Source: Prasinococcaceae sp. CCMP 1430 (Eukaryota > Prasinodermophyta > Palmophyllophyceae > Prasinococcales > Prasinococcaceae). Taken from it: DNA of 14,161 nucleotides. Position 1 is the first letter of the stretch. Each line of letters starts with the position of its first letter. The stretch is taken from contig RQSC01000004.1 in the NCBI GenBank assembly GCA_013416795.1, forward strand, positions 559,393 to 573,553, given 5' to 3'. Under the pieces are notes generated by a model that saw only the letters and a list, made by a program, of their open reading frames with translations, was not told the origin of the DNA and searched no databases. Positions 1-7,240 of the stretch are shown here, piece by piece. The translations under genes were made by a program, and so were the position numbers.

Positions 1-72
<72 letters not shown>
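1..72. repeat. Poly-G homopolymer tract
   Basis: The window opens with 72 consecutive G residues and becomes mixed sequence at position 73. No coding frame uses it. It may be a real G tract, or a sequencing or assembly artefact at a contig end, since runs of G are a known failure mode of two-colour short-read chemistry. The sequence alone cannot separate these. Confidence 0.9.
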
Positions 73-301
73 CTGCTGCGGTGGGTGGTGGTCGCGGTGG
101 GTGGGGAAGATTGGAGGCCGCGCGTTTTGGTGGGTGATGTGTGTGGTGGCGGGTGCGCGCGCGCGTGGGGGGGAGGAGGAGGCGGGGCAGGGGTGAGAAC
201 GTGGCGCCGCGGCGGCACAACGCCGCAGCGGGCCGAGGCTGCCGCTGCACACGCACGCCTGCAGGCGGGCGGGCGGGCGGGCCTCCCCCGCCGGTCCGGT
301 C
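73..301 (+). promoter_or_regulatory. G-rich 5' flank of the phosphatase gene with a G-quadruplex motif
   Basis: This 229-base stretch precedes the ATG at 302 and holds no convincing gene; the short frames crossing it are Gly/Arg/Ala-rich and look like shadows. Positions 267-281 read GGGCGGGCGGGCGGG, four G3 runs with single-C loops on the sense strand, about 20 bases before the start codon. If transcribed it would form a very stable RNA quadruplex in the 5' UTR. No TATA box is visible. The promoter role is inferred from position only. Confidence 0.4.
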
Positions 302-3148
302 ATGGGCAACGCGCTGTACGTTGAGCGCAGGGGCGCGCCGGCCGTGCGGCGCGCGCAGCTAGCGACTGGCGTGGCCGCGAAAGGCGGCGGGGACGCGGCT
401 GCAGCGAACGGGGCGGCCGCGGGACTGCGCACGGTGCCGGCCGCCCCCGCGGGCCGGGGGGGCGCCGCCGCCGTCCCGGGCGCGCTGCTCAGGCTCTACG
501 AGGTGCGCGCGGGCTCGGCTGGCATCACGCCCGAGCCGCTGCCACTCGCCGGGGGGGAGCCACTCGCGCTCACTCCCACCTCGGCGTACGTCGCGATCGT
601 GCTGCGCTCGGTGGCGCTCGCCGCTGCCGGCGCGGACGAGGCGGCCGGCGATGTGGTCCTGTGCGAGGAGCAGGTCGTCGAGGCGATCTCCCCGCGCGGG
701 CTCGCGCGCTCGTTCGTGGGCCGGAGCGTAGTGGCGGCGGACGGGAGCGCCGCGGCGCTCTCGCCGGACGCGCCCCGTTGCGACTACCGCGTGTACGTGC
801 TCAACGGCGTCCAGTCATCGCCCGTCGCGCGCGCGCTCGCGCTCACCGCGGCGCTGCAGGCCGAGCGGGAGCTCCTCGCAGCGGGCTCGGTGTGCGCGAG
901 CCTGCTGGGCGTAGCGGGGGCGCCGAGTCTCGACCTCGTCCGGCTGCCCCAGGTCGCCCTGCATGGCGTCGACTCCATGCTTTGGGACCTCACCGAGCGC
1001 AGCGCCGACGCGGGCGCGGACGACCCGGAGGGGAGTGGGGCGGACGGAGGTGCGGCCGTCGATATGGACACGGACGGCGAGGGCGCCGCAGGCGACTCGC
1101 GCGTCGCATCAGAGTTGGAATCCGCGTCCTCGCCGCACGCACACAGCTCCGGGCTGGCGATCCCGCCTCCGAGCGCAGGCGTGCCGAGGCTCGGCCTCTC
1201 ACTAGGCAGCACGGGCGACGGCGGCGCTCCGGGGCCGCCCTCGCAATCGTCCGCGCCAGCGGGGGACGACGCGGCGGCGGCGGAGGACGACGATGAGATG
1301 AGCGACAGTGCCGAGGACGACAGCGACGGCCTGAGCGACAGCGGCAGCGATGCCGGCGGGAGCGACCCCTTGCGCGGCGGCGATGCGGGCACCGCGCAGC
1401 AAACGGCGGGCGGCGGCCCCGCCGAGCCGCCGCTTGTGTCGAACCGCCCCCCTTCGCTCTCGCTCAGCCTGGGTCGCGCGGCGCCGCCTGCGCCGGTCCC
1501 GCTTGACCTCGGCTCTGTTGGTCGTGGCGGCGCGGAGAAGACCGAGGCGATGCGCAAGAAGGAGAAGATGGCGCACTTTGCCGGCCACTGCTCCCGCGTT
1601 GCCCCTGGACTGCACGTGTCGGGCGAAGCGGTCGCGCGCGACCGCGCTGCCCTCGACGCGTGCGGCATCACGCACGTGGTGAACTGCGTGGGTTTCGTGT
1701 GCCCAGAGTGCCACGCGCCCGACCTGCGATACAAGACCCTGTGGCTCCAGGACACGCCCGATGAGGACATCTCGAGCCTCCTGTACGAAGTTTTCGACTT
1801 CATCGCGGAGGCGCACGCGGAGGGCGGCACGGTGCTCGTGCACTGCACGCACGGCGTGAGTCGCTCGGCGAGCTTCGCTATAGGTTATGAGATGTGGCGC
1901 ACGGGCGCGTCATACGACGACCAATTCAGGGCCGTCAAGGAGCTGCGCGGCGTCGTCAACCCCAACGTGGGCTTCGCGTGCCAGCTGCTGCAGTGGGGCG
2001 GGCGGCGCGAGGGCAAGGAGCCTCCCAGCGCCGCGCGCGCGCGCGTGCTGCGCATCGCGCCGCACTCCGAGCACGACCCTTTGCTGCTAGTACCCAAAAG
2101 CGCAAAGGGCGACGGCACGCTCGACCCGCGTGGGGCGTTCGTGGTGCTCCCGCGGGGTGGCAGCGCGGTCTACGTGTGGGTTGGCGAGGGCTGCCCGCCG
2201 CAATTCGAGGAGGCGGCAGATCTCGCGGCCCAGAGGCTGGTCAAGTACGAGGGCTTGCCCGCGCCCACAAAGGTGCACCAGGGTGCGAACGAGTCCGAGG
2301 ACCTCAAGGCGGCGCTGCGGGCGTGGGGCGGCGCGGGCGCCGAGGGCGCCGCGGGGGCAGATGCAGCGGGCGCGCGCGCGCGCGCAGAGTGGGACACCGA
2401 CTTCGAGCTCTTCCGGAAAGGCCTCGAGCGCGGCACGCCCGCCATGCCTGGCTGCGGTGGCGGCGCCGGCGCTCCGCCACCAAGTGAGGTGCCGCTGTAC
2501 GCCATGCTCGCGAGCAGACAGCGCAGCGTGGGCAACATGACGGCAGCGGCGGCGGCGCGCGCGCACGCGCACGCCGGTGTGCCCGCGGCGGACGCGCCAC
2601 CGGCGCTCGCGCGCACAACTTCTGAGGGCAGCGCCCTCCTGGGTGGTTCGGGCGGCCCGCAGACGGGCCTGCGCGACTCGGCTCAGCCGCCGTCCGCGCG
2701 CCGCAATCTCTCGCTGGGGCATCCGACGGTCTCGGCTGACGGCGGCGAGGGTGCCGTCGCCGATGGCCGCGCCCGGCGCTGGGGCGGGTCCGAGGCTGGG
2801 CCGGGCGCTGAGGAGGCGAGCGCGCCGCACTCGGCGCCCGCGGGCGCGCGCCTGTACACGTGGCCTGACATGGAGGAGCTCAAAATGTTCGACGGCGACG
2901 ATCTCGAACCGGGCGGCGTCTTCTTGCTGGTCGCGCCGGTCGGCGGTGACGAAGACGAGGGTGGCGACGGCACACCGCTGTGCACGGTGTGGGTGGGCGG
3001 CGACGCCGACCCAGAGGAGGTCCCGGCAGCTTCGGAGGCCGCCGAGGCGTGCGCTCGCACGCTCGGCCTCGAACAGGTGCCACGCTCAAGGCTCGTGGAG
3101 GACGGGGACGAGCCTGATTCGTTCTGGGAGACCATCGACGGTGCCTGA
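302..3148 (+). CDS. MKP1-type dual-specificity protein phosphatase with gelsolin-like modules
   Basis: A 948-residue protein in one uninterrupted exon, ATG in the context GGTCATGG. Residues about 430-570 form a dual-specificity phosphatase domain. It carries LNCVGF-type and LWLQD segments characteristic of plant MKP1, here THVVNCVGFVCPE and KTLWLQDTPDEDI. The active site is HCTHGVSRS with Cys515 and Arg521; Asp484 is the likely general acid. Residues about 582-680 (RIAPHSEHDPLLLVPK, RGAFVV, VYVWVG) match the gelsolin-homology region that follows the phosphatase in MKP1. Residues about 850-948 (LYTWPDMEELKMFDGDDL, TVWVGG) look like a further gelsolin-like unit, and 65-215 (YRVYVLNGVQSSPVARALAL) like a diverged one. 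The likely role is dephosphorylation of MAP kinases in stress signalling, by family analogy. The linker at about 225-425 is low complexity with an acidic Ser/Asp block near 325-360. The N-terminus MGN could be myristoylated, weakly supported. The catalytic residues are intact. Confidence 0.93.
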   Translation: MGNALYVERRGAPAVRRAQLATGVAAKGGGDAAAANGAAAGLRTVPAAPAGRGGAAAVPGALLRLYEVRAGSAGITPEPLPLAGGEPLALTPTSAYVAIVLRSVALAAAGADEAAGDVVLCEEQVVEAISPRGLARSFVGRSVVAADGSAAALSPDAPRCDYRVYVLNGVQSSPVARALALTAALQAERELLAAGSVCASLLGVAGAPSLDLVRLPQVALHGVDSMLWDLTERSADAGADDPEGSGADGGAAVDMDTDGEGAAGDSRVASELESASSPHAHSSGLAIPPPSAGVPRLGLSLGSTGDGGAPGPPSQSSAPAGDDAAAAEDDDEMSDSAEDDSDGLSDSGSDAGGSDPLRGGDAGTAQQTAGGGPAEPPLVSNRPPSLSLSLGRAAPPAPVPLDLGSVGRGGAEKTEAMRKKEKMAHFAGHCSRVAPGLHVSGEAVARDRAALDACGITHVVNCVGFVCPECHAPDLRYKTLWLQDTPDEDISSLLYEVFDFIAEAHAEGGTVLVHCTHGVSRSASFAIGYEMWRTGASYDDQFRAVKELRGVVNPNVGFACQLLQWGGRREGKEPPSAARARVLRIAPHSEHDPLLLVPKSAKGDGTLDPRGAFVVLPRGGSAVYVWVGEGCPPQFEEAADLAAQRLVKYEGLPAPTKVHQGANESEDLKAALRAWGGAGAEGAAGADAAGARARAEWDTDFELFRKGLERGTPAMPGCGGGAGAPPPSEVPLYAMLASRQRSVGNMTAAAAARAHAHAGVPAADAPPALARTTSEGSALLGGSGGPQTGLRDSAQPPSARRNLSLGHPTVSADGGEGAVADGRARRWGGSEAGPGAEEASAPHSAPAGARLYTWPDMEELKMFDGDDLEPGGVFLLVAPVGGDEDEGGDGTPLCTVWVGGDADPEEVPAASEAAEACARTLGLEQVPRSRLVEDGDEPDSFWETIDGA

Positions 3149-3318
3149 GCGCGAATGCCGCGAACAGGAGCGCGAGCGCGCGAGCGTGCGCGAGCGTGCG
3201 CGTGCGCGAGCCCGGGCGAGCGAGCGGGCGGCGCGGGTGCCTTCCCTGGCTCGGGCGCCGATGCGTGGCGCTGGGCGGCGGGATGCCTATTCACCCTATA
3301 AAATTACAAACAGTCGAC
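3149..3318. other. Convergent 3' spacer between phosphatase and KOW-like gene
   Basis: This spacer separates two convergent stop codons, TGA at 3146-3148 (+) and TGA at 3321-3319 (-). Its left part is GAGCGTGC-type simple sequence. Its right end, 3288-3312, is an AT-rich island (CACCCTATAAAATTACAAAC) that stands out in very GC-rich surroundings. On the minus strand the island holds TGTAA at 3308-3304, 10 bases past the stop. That is the classical polyadenylation signal of green algae, but its use in this organism is unproven. Confidence 0.45.
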
Positions 3319-3846
3319 TCATCGCGACGGCACCTTCACGTCGCACGCGCCGATTCCGTCCGCCATGTCGGTGTGGCTCTTCTGGCCCGCCGCGCGCATC
3401 CACTCGAGCTTGACGTCCACTGTGGCGTTCACGCCACACATGTCGAGCTCGACCAGGCCACTGCCCTTGAGGTCGCCGTCCTCCCCGACCAGCGCAAACA
3501 CCTGCGTGAGAATCCCTAGGCAGCCACTGTACGGCCCGCCCGTCACCACCACGACGTCGTCGACCGAGAAGGGCCGGCGCTTCGGCGGCACGTGCTCGGG
3601 AGCCAAAGACGAGAAATCGTGGGAGCGGTACGGGCCGTTGATGACGACGTCTGTGGGATGTGGGCCGGGAGCGCGTGCCCCTCCCGCGTCGTCATCGCAC
3701 CCGCCTCCCGGTGCCGCCTCCCCAGCACCCGCCTCCTGCCCAGGCTGCCGATCCCTGGCCTCGAATCGTCCAGGCACCGCCAGCTCGATGAGCTGCGGCG
3801 CGACGTGNGAGCAGCAGCGCCGATGCAGCGCCGGGCGGCACCGACG
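3319..3846 (-). CDS. C-terminal part of a protein with a KOW-like segment; 5' end unresolved
   Basis: The minus-strand frame is open from a TGA at 3849-3847 down to the stop at 3321-3319, giving about 175 residues. The first two thirds include HVAPQLIELAVPGRF and a Gly/Ala/Asp-rich linker. The C-terminal third (FSVDDVVVVTGGPYSGCLG followed by an ILTQV strand, then SGLVELDMCGVNATVDVKLEWM) resembles a KOW-type SH3-like barrel as in ribosomal L24/L26 or Spt5: basic stretch, 'GD-VVV-GPY-G--G' turn, then strands. The match is by pattern only, so function is not assigned. The frame has no ATG before the conserved part; its first Met is in LDMCG, so the start must lie in an upstream exon or be hidden by the ambiguous base at 3808. 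AG at 3796-3795 (CGCCGCAG/CTC) is one possible acceptor. It ends convergent with the phosphatase gene and lies head to head with the profilin-like gene. Confidence 0.5.
   Translation of the reverse strand, partial: RRCRPALHRRCCXHVAPQLIELAVPGRFEARDRQPGQEAGAGEAAPGGGCDDDAGGARAPGPHPTDVVINGPYRSHDFSSLAPEHVPPKRRPFSVDDVVVVTGGPYSGCLGILTQVFALVGEDGDLKGSGLVELDMCGVNATVDVKLEWMRAAGQKSHTDMADGIGACDVKVPSR
3808..3808. other. Ambiguous base (N)
   Basis: This is the only undetermined base in the window (GACGTGNGAGCAG). It falls where the 5' regions of two opposite-strand genes meet, and neither gene has a clean start codon in the frame as given. If the N were an extra base rather than a substitution, both the minus-strand frame and a plus-strand frame opening with ATG at 3788 would be prolonged. 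Confidence 0.95.
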
Positions 3847-4957
3847 TCACGGCGGATGACAATGCGAGAGAGCAGGGTACGTGCTAGCGTGCGCTTCTCT
3901 CGGGCTAGTCGCGACGATGAAGGGCGCGTGCGCAAACAGCGGCGATCCTCTCTCTCTCTTGCTTGCTTGCTTGCGCGCGCGCGCGCGCGCGGATTTGTGT
4001 GGTAAGGCTGTCGGCAGGTTTGAATGGCCTGTGCGCATACACTGACCTTGGGCTGAATGGCCCGCACGCGCGCACTCGCTCGCTCGCTCGCACGTACGCA
4101 CGCTCGCACGCACGCTTCCTTCGCTCTCTCCCCCTCTGCCAGAGGCCGTGGGCGACGCGCTTAATGCGCTGTTCGACGGCTGCGAGCGCGTGATCGTCTT
4201 CGACGCGAGCGGCGAGGTGCTTGGTACGGGCGGGCAAGGCACGGGCAGCGTGACGCGCGACGAGCTGCGCGCGACAGCGGCAGTATTTGAGGACCGCGAC
4301 GCGGCCATGTCGAGCGGTGTGGTGCTCGAAGGTCAGCGCTACGAGGTCCATCGCTGGCATCCGCCATGTGTGTACGGTCGCACGACGACGGAGCGATCGG
4401 AGGACTCGGTTGGCTTCGCAGTCTGCCGTGTGGCAAGCCGATCGTGCGAACCCGCGCGCCTCGTGTTGGCGACGTACGCGTTCCCACGACTGAGCGCGCG
4501 GGTCGTGCCTGAGCTCGTTGAGTTTGCTCAGCATTTCCTCGGTTTGCCAGAGCCCGTTTGGGAGGCGGGGCGCGGCGGCCAGGGCGTGTTGGCCCGGGCG
4601 TGGGCGCGGGTGGGGGACGGGGCGCATGCGCACGCGGGCACGACGCCAAAAAGCGCGACGGCAAAGAGCACAGCCGGGTCGGAGCGGCGCCGAAACACCC
4701 CACCGCAACGCAACGCAACGCAGCGACGGCGACGCGATGCGGCGCGACGGCGGCACGACGCGACGGCGGCGCGGAAGGGGGGGGGGCAGCGGATGGAGGC
4801 GAGCGCGCGAAAGAGAGAGAGAGAGAGAGCGCCGCCATGCAGACCGACCCACGGACGAAAGCAACAAGCCGGGAGGAGAGGGGGGGGGGGCGCGGCGAGA
4901 GCTCGGGAAGGGGATTGGGAGGGAGAGCTCGGGTGTGAGGAGGGGAAGTGGGGGTAG
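3823..4957 (+). CDS. Divergent profilin-like protein, two or more exons
   Basis: The conserved part lies in the exon beginning about 4145. In order it shows RVIVFDASGEVL (the profilin 'IxGxDGxVW' strand), TRDELRATAAVFEDRDAAMS (helix before the 'F-D' turn), SGVVLEGQRYEVHR ('G-x-L-G-x-K-Y' strand pair), VYGRTTTE, LVLATY, and an amphipathic C-terminal helix VVPELVEFAQHFL. This is the profilin order and spacing (about 125 residues); profilins bind G-actin and poly-proline. The exon's GTG at 4148 is not a likely start. A pyrimidine-rich tract ending CTCTGCCAGAG gives an acceptor at 4142 or 4144, and AGG/GTACGT a donor at 3876. Joining 3876 to 4145 keeps frame with ATGs at 3823, 3856 or 3862. The usual N-terminal Trp of the poly-proline site is absent in this model. 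After about 4590 the frame runs through low-complexity Arg/Ala-rich sequence to TAG at 4957; I suspect a second intron or an earlier end. Confidence 0.58.
3877..4144 (+). other. Predicted intron of the profilin-like gene
   Basis: The donor is AGG/GTACGT, and the end is a pyrimidine-rich run closing in GCCAGAG, giving AG choices at 4142 and 4144; the second keeps the frame used here. A CTGAC element at 4042-4046 is a candidate branch site. The body is made of simple sequence: (CT)n at about 3948-3959, (TTGC)n at about 3960-3974, (GC)n at about 3972-3991 and CTCG/CACG repeats at about 4075-4115. No competing coding signal is convincing on the plus strand. Confidence 0.55.
3948..3991. repeat. 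Compound microsatellite (CT)n-(TTGC)n-(GC)n
   Basis: Three adjoining short-period repeats follow one another without spacer inside the predicted profilin-like intron: a CT dinucleotide run, a TTGC tetranucleotide run and a GC dinucleotide run. The junctions share bases (TTGC flows into GC), consistent with stepwise slippage. Confidence 0.9.
4590..4957 (+). repeat. Low-complexity tract at the 3' side of the profilin-like gene
   Basis: The stretch goes from GC-rich sequence, through CGCAACG and GACGGCG short repeats (about 4705-4775), a G9 run near 4780 and (GA)n at about 4811-4828, to a purine-rich tract with a G10 run near 4880. The plus frame stays open to TAG at 4957 but the product is only Arg/Ala/Gly-rich. 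Such composition fits an intron or 3' UTR better than a protein tail. Confidence 0.6.
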
Positions 4958-5137
4958 GAGCTCCTACCAAAGTTACCTTGACTAACTAGCTATTGAAGAG
5001 GGAGATCTGCCGGCCGACCAGGACCAACCAAGGATGGCGAAGAGGGACAGCCATAACGGTGCACCTCACGCGCCAGCCGGCCCCGGACCGGCCGAGGCAC
5101 GCCCAACCAGGCGGGCGTGCTCGCCCGCAGCCACAGC
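4958..5137. other. Convergent spacer between profilin-like and methyltransferase genes
   Basis: A 180-base spacer lies between TAG at 4957 (+) and TGA at 5140-5138 (-). Positions about 4967-5010 (ACCAAAGTTACCTTGACTAA and onward) are distinctly less GC-rich than the rest, as at the other convergent gene ends here. No RNA gene or clear polyadenylation hexamer is seen on either strand. Confidence 0.4.
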
Positions 5138-6991
5138 TCACGCGCCCCCTCCCGTGCGCCTCCACCTGGCCATGAAGAAACCGTCCGTGTGGTGCACGTG
5201 CGGCAGCATCTGCCGCGCGTGCGCCAACGCCCCCTCCAGCGCCCCCTCGGTGCCCGCAGGGAAGTCCCACGCCTCGAAGGCGGCGCCCTCCGCCGAGGCC
5301 TCGAAGGCCCGCACGACCTCCTCGTTCTCCACCGCCATGATCGAGCACGTCGCGTACACCAGCCGACCGCCGGGGGCCACCGCGCGCGCGGCCCTGCGCG
5401 CGAGCTCCGCCTGCAGCACCGAAATGATGCGCCCGCGGTGGGTGTAGTGCTCCTCGAGCAGCCAACGCAACGCCGGGCGCCGCCTGAGCGCGCCGCTCGA
5501 CGAACACGGCGCGTCGACGAGCGCGCACGTCGGCCGGCCCTCGCCGAACTCGCCGGAGGACAGCTGCTCGGGCGACAGAGGGCGGATGCGCTCCTCGACC
5601 CCGGCGCGCCGGGCGTTGGCAAGCAGGGCGCGGACGCGGTAGGGCTGCGCGGCGCCGCAGCGGCCAAGGGGCGAGCGAGGCGCGTCGGGGAAAGGGGGGC
5701 GTCAGGAGAGCGGGGCAACTCCTCAGCAGGGACAAGGGGGAGCGGCGCGCGCGCGGCCCGCGCGCCGCCGCCGCGCGCCAGCGAGCCGCATAAGGGGGGG
5801 CGCCGCGCGCACCTTGACGTCGTGCACGTAGACGATCCCTTCGGGCCCGACGTCCGCGGCGAGCGCGAGCGCCTTTCCACCGTTGCCGCAGCACATGTCC
5901 AGCACGCGCTCGCCGCGCAAGGCGCCGCACGCGTGCGCGATCAGCTGCGAGCCCTCGTCCTGCACCTCGAAGAGGCCGTCGCGCCAACCGGCGATCGCCC
6001 AGATGCTTCGCGGCGGCGCGCCGCTCGCCGCCTCGACCACGCTCAGAGCGTGGGGAGCGTAGGGGCCAAACGCCGACACGAGGCCATCCTCCTCCACCAG
6101 CCGCGCGGCGAGCGATTCGCGCGAGTGCGCGCCCGCCGCCGCGTCCGCCTTGGCGGCGTTGAAACGCAGCGTGACGGGCCCCGGCACGTTGACCGCCTCA
6201 CCGAAGCGCATGGCCTCCGCACCGCCGAGCTGAGCGACCAGCCTGGCAGCCAGCCAGCGAGGCAGCGAGCACCTGGCCGCGAGGCGGTCGACGGGGTCCG
6301 CGGGCCACTCGACCGCATCAGGCGACGCCGCGCGCAGCGCGTCGATCCATCCCGGAGAGAGCAGCGAGTTTAGGCACGGCAGCTCGCCCGCGGAGCTCGC
6401 GAGCGCCTGCGCCGCATCGCCGCGGCACGCGCCCAGGCCCACGCCCTCCTCGTGCAGGATGTACAGCGCGAGGAGCGTCTCGGCGTACGCGCGGCGGCAG
6501 GCGGCGGAGCGAGAGAGCCACGGCTCCGAATCCGAGTCCGAGGCAGAGCTTGGGCGGGAGTCCGAACCGCCGGAGGAGGAGTCAGAGTCGGACTCGGAGC
6601 GCATGCTTTCGTACTCGCTGCGTTCATCGCCCCCCTCGCCGTCGTCGCGCATGGCCAGCGCGCACTTGCGGAGGTACGACAGCCGCGCGCGCAGGCAGCC
6701 CACGCCGATGATGCGGCGCGCGACGGCCATGCGAACGCCGTTGGTGAGCGCGCCACCATCGCGTGCGCCGTCGCCGTCGCTGCCTGCGCTGCCCGGGGCG
6801 GCGACGGCGGCCTTTCGCTGCGCGGCAGCGGCGGCATCCGGGCCGTGTTCCCTCTGCAGCGCCCTCAGCGTGCGCGTGGCCTCCTTTTGGGCATCGGCAT
6901 TGGCCGGGCCAAGCACGCGCAAGAGCGCGCTCACCGTCGCCTCGGCGGCCCACGCGGGGTGGCTCGAGGCGGGCACGGGGCAGCCGCGCAT
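5138..6991 (-). CDS. NOL1/NOP2/Sun-family RNA (cytosine-5) methyltransferase, two exons
   Basis: Exon 1 runs 6991-5813 from a true ATG; exon 2 runs 5644-5138. The splice joins ...VYVHDVK to PYRVRALL in phase 0 and yields 561 residues. The SAM-binding loop is ERVLDMCCGNGGKALALA (Asp365). Motif IV is VDAPCSSSGALRRRP (Cys440). Motif VI is LVYATCSIMAVENE (Cys493, the expected nucleophile that attacks C6 of the cytosine). The C-terminus HHTDGFFMARW is the standard family end. Upstream, FEVQDEGSQLIAHACGAL is the strand-helix before motif I. Residues about 1-110 resemble the helical N-terminal region of bacterial-type Sun proteins, broken by an acidic Ser/Asp/Glu insert at about 125-155. It should methylate rRNA or tRNA with SAM; the substrate cannot be told. 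The overall look is closer to bacterial RsmB-like enzymes than to NSUN2. Both catalytic cysteines are present. It points the same way as the Nudix gene, 249 bases apart. Confidence 0.93.
5645..5812 (-). other. Intron of the methyltransferase gene
   Basis: A 168-base intron with donor AAG/GTGCGC at 5813/5812 and acceptor GCGCAG/CCC at 5645/5644. Removing it joins SAM-site strand beta-2 (VYVHDVK) to the following helix in frame, exactly as the family requires; unspliced, the frame degenerates into Arg/Ala/Pro-rich sequence. The 3' half is pyrimidine-rich on the minus strand. CTGAC at 5705-5701 is a candidate branch site, its A 57 bases before the acceptor AG. Confidence 0.9.
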
Positions 6992-7240
6992 CGCGCGGGA
7001 AGTGGCTCTGCCGCGGCGGGCGGCGGGCGGGCGACGCCGAAGACGGCGCGCGGACGCCGGCGCCCCGCCTGGGCGCGTGCCCGCCCCCCGTGGCCGAGGA
7101 GTCGCCTCCGCTGCGGCGATAATGGCGCGAGGTGCGGCGCGCTTCGGGCGAGTGCCGCGCGTCGGGTGCGCGGATCGGAGCTGGCGCTCACGCGCTTCGT
7201 GCGAGTGCCGCGCGTCGGTTGCGCGGATCGGAGCTGGCGC
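6992..7240 (-). other. Spacer between Nudix stop and methyltransferase start
   Basis: A 249-base spacer separates two minus-strand genes. It would hold the Nudix 3' UTR and the methyltransferase promoter and 5' UTR. About half is the 54-base tandem duplication described separately. The remainder is GC-rich with no recognisable TATA box or polyadenylation signal. Confidence 0.4.

Noticed and set aside
1-72. Poly-G considered as a telomere
   Set aside because: Telomeres have a mixed repeat such as TTAGGG or TTTAGGG; none is present at this edge.
784-1848. Long minus-strand open frame opposite the phosphatase gene (354 residues)
   Set aside because: Ser/Ala/Pro-rich with no domain pattern; it mirrors the Gly/Asp/Ser-rich coding strand. 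High GC content produces long antisense shadows.
4558-4938. Short frames in the low-complexity tract after the profilin-like domain
   Set aside because: They only translate simple repeats and purine runs; three overlapping frames are equally open, which is no evidence for coding.
5117-6373. Plus-strand open frame of 418 residues across the methyltransferase gene
   Set aside because: Arg/Ala/Gly-rich and lies antisense to clear catalytic motifs; it also crosses the confirmed intron.
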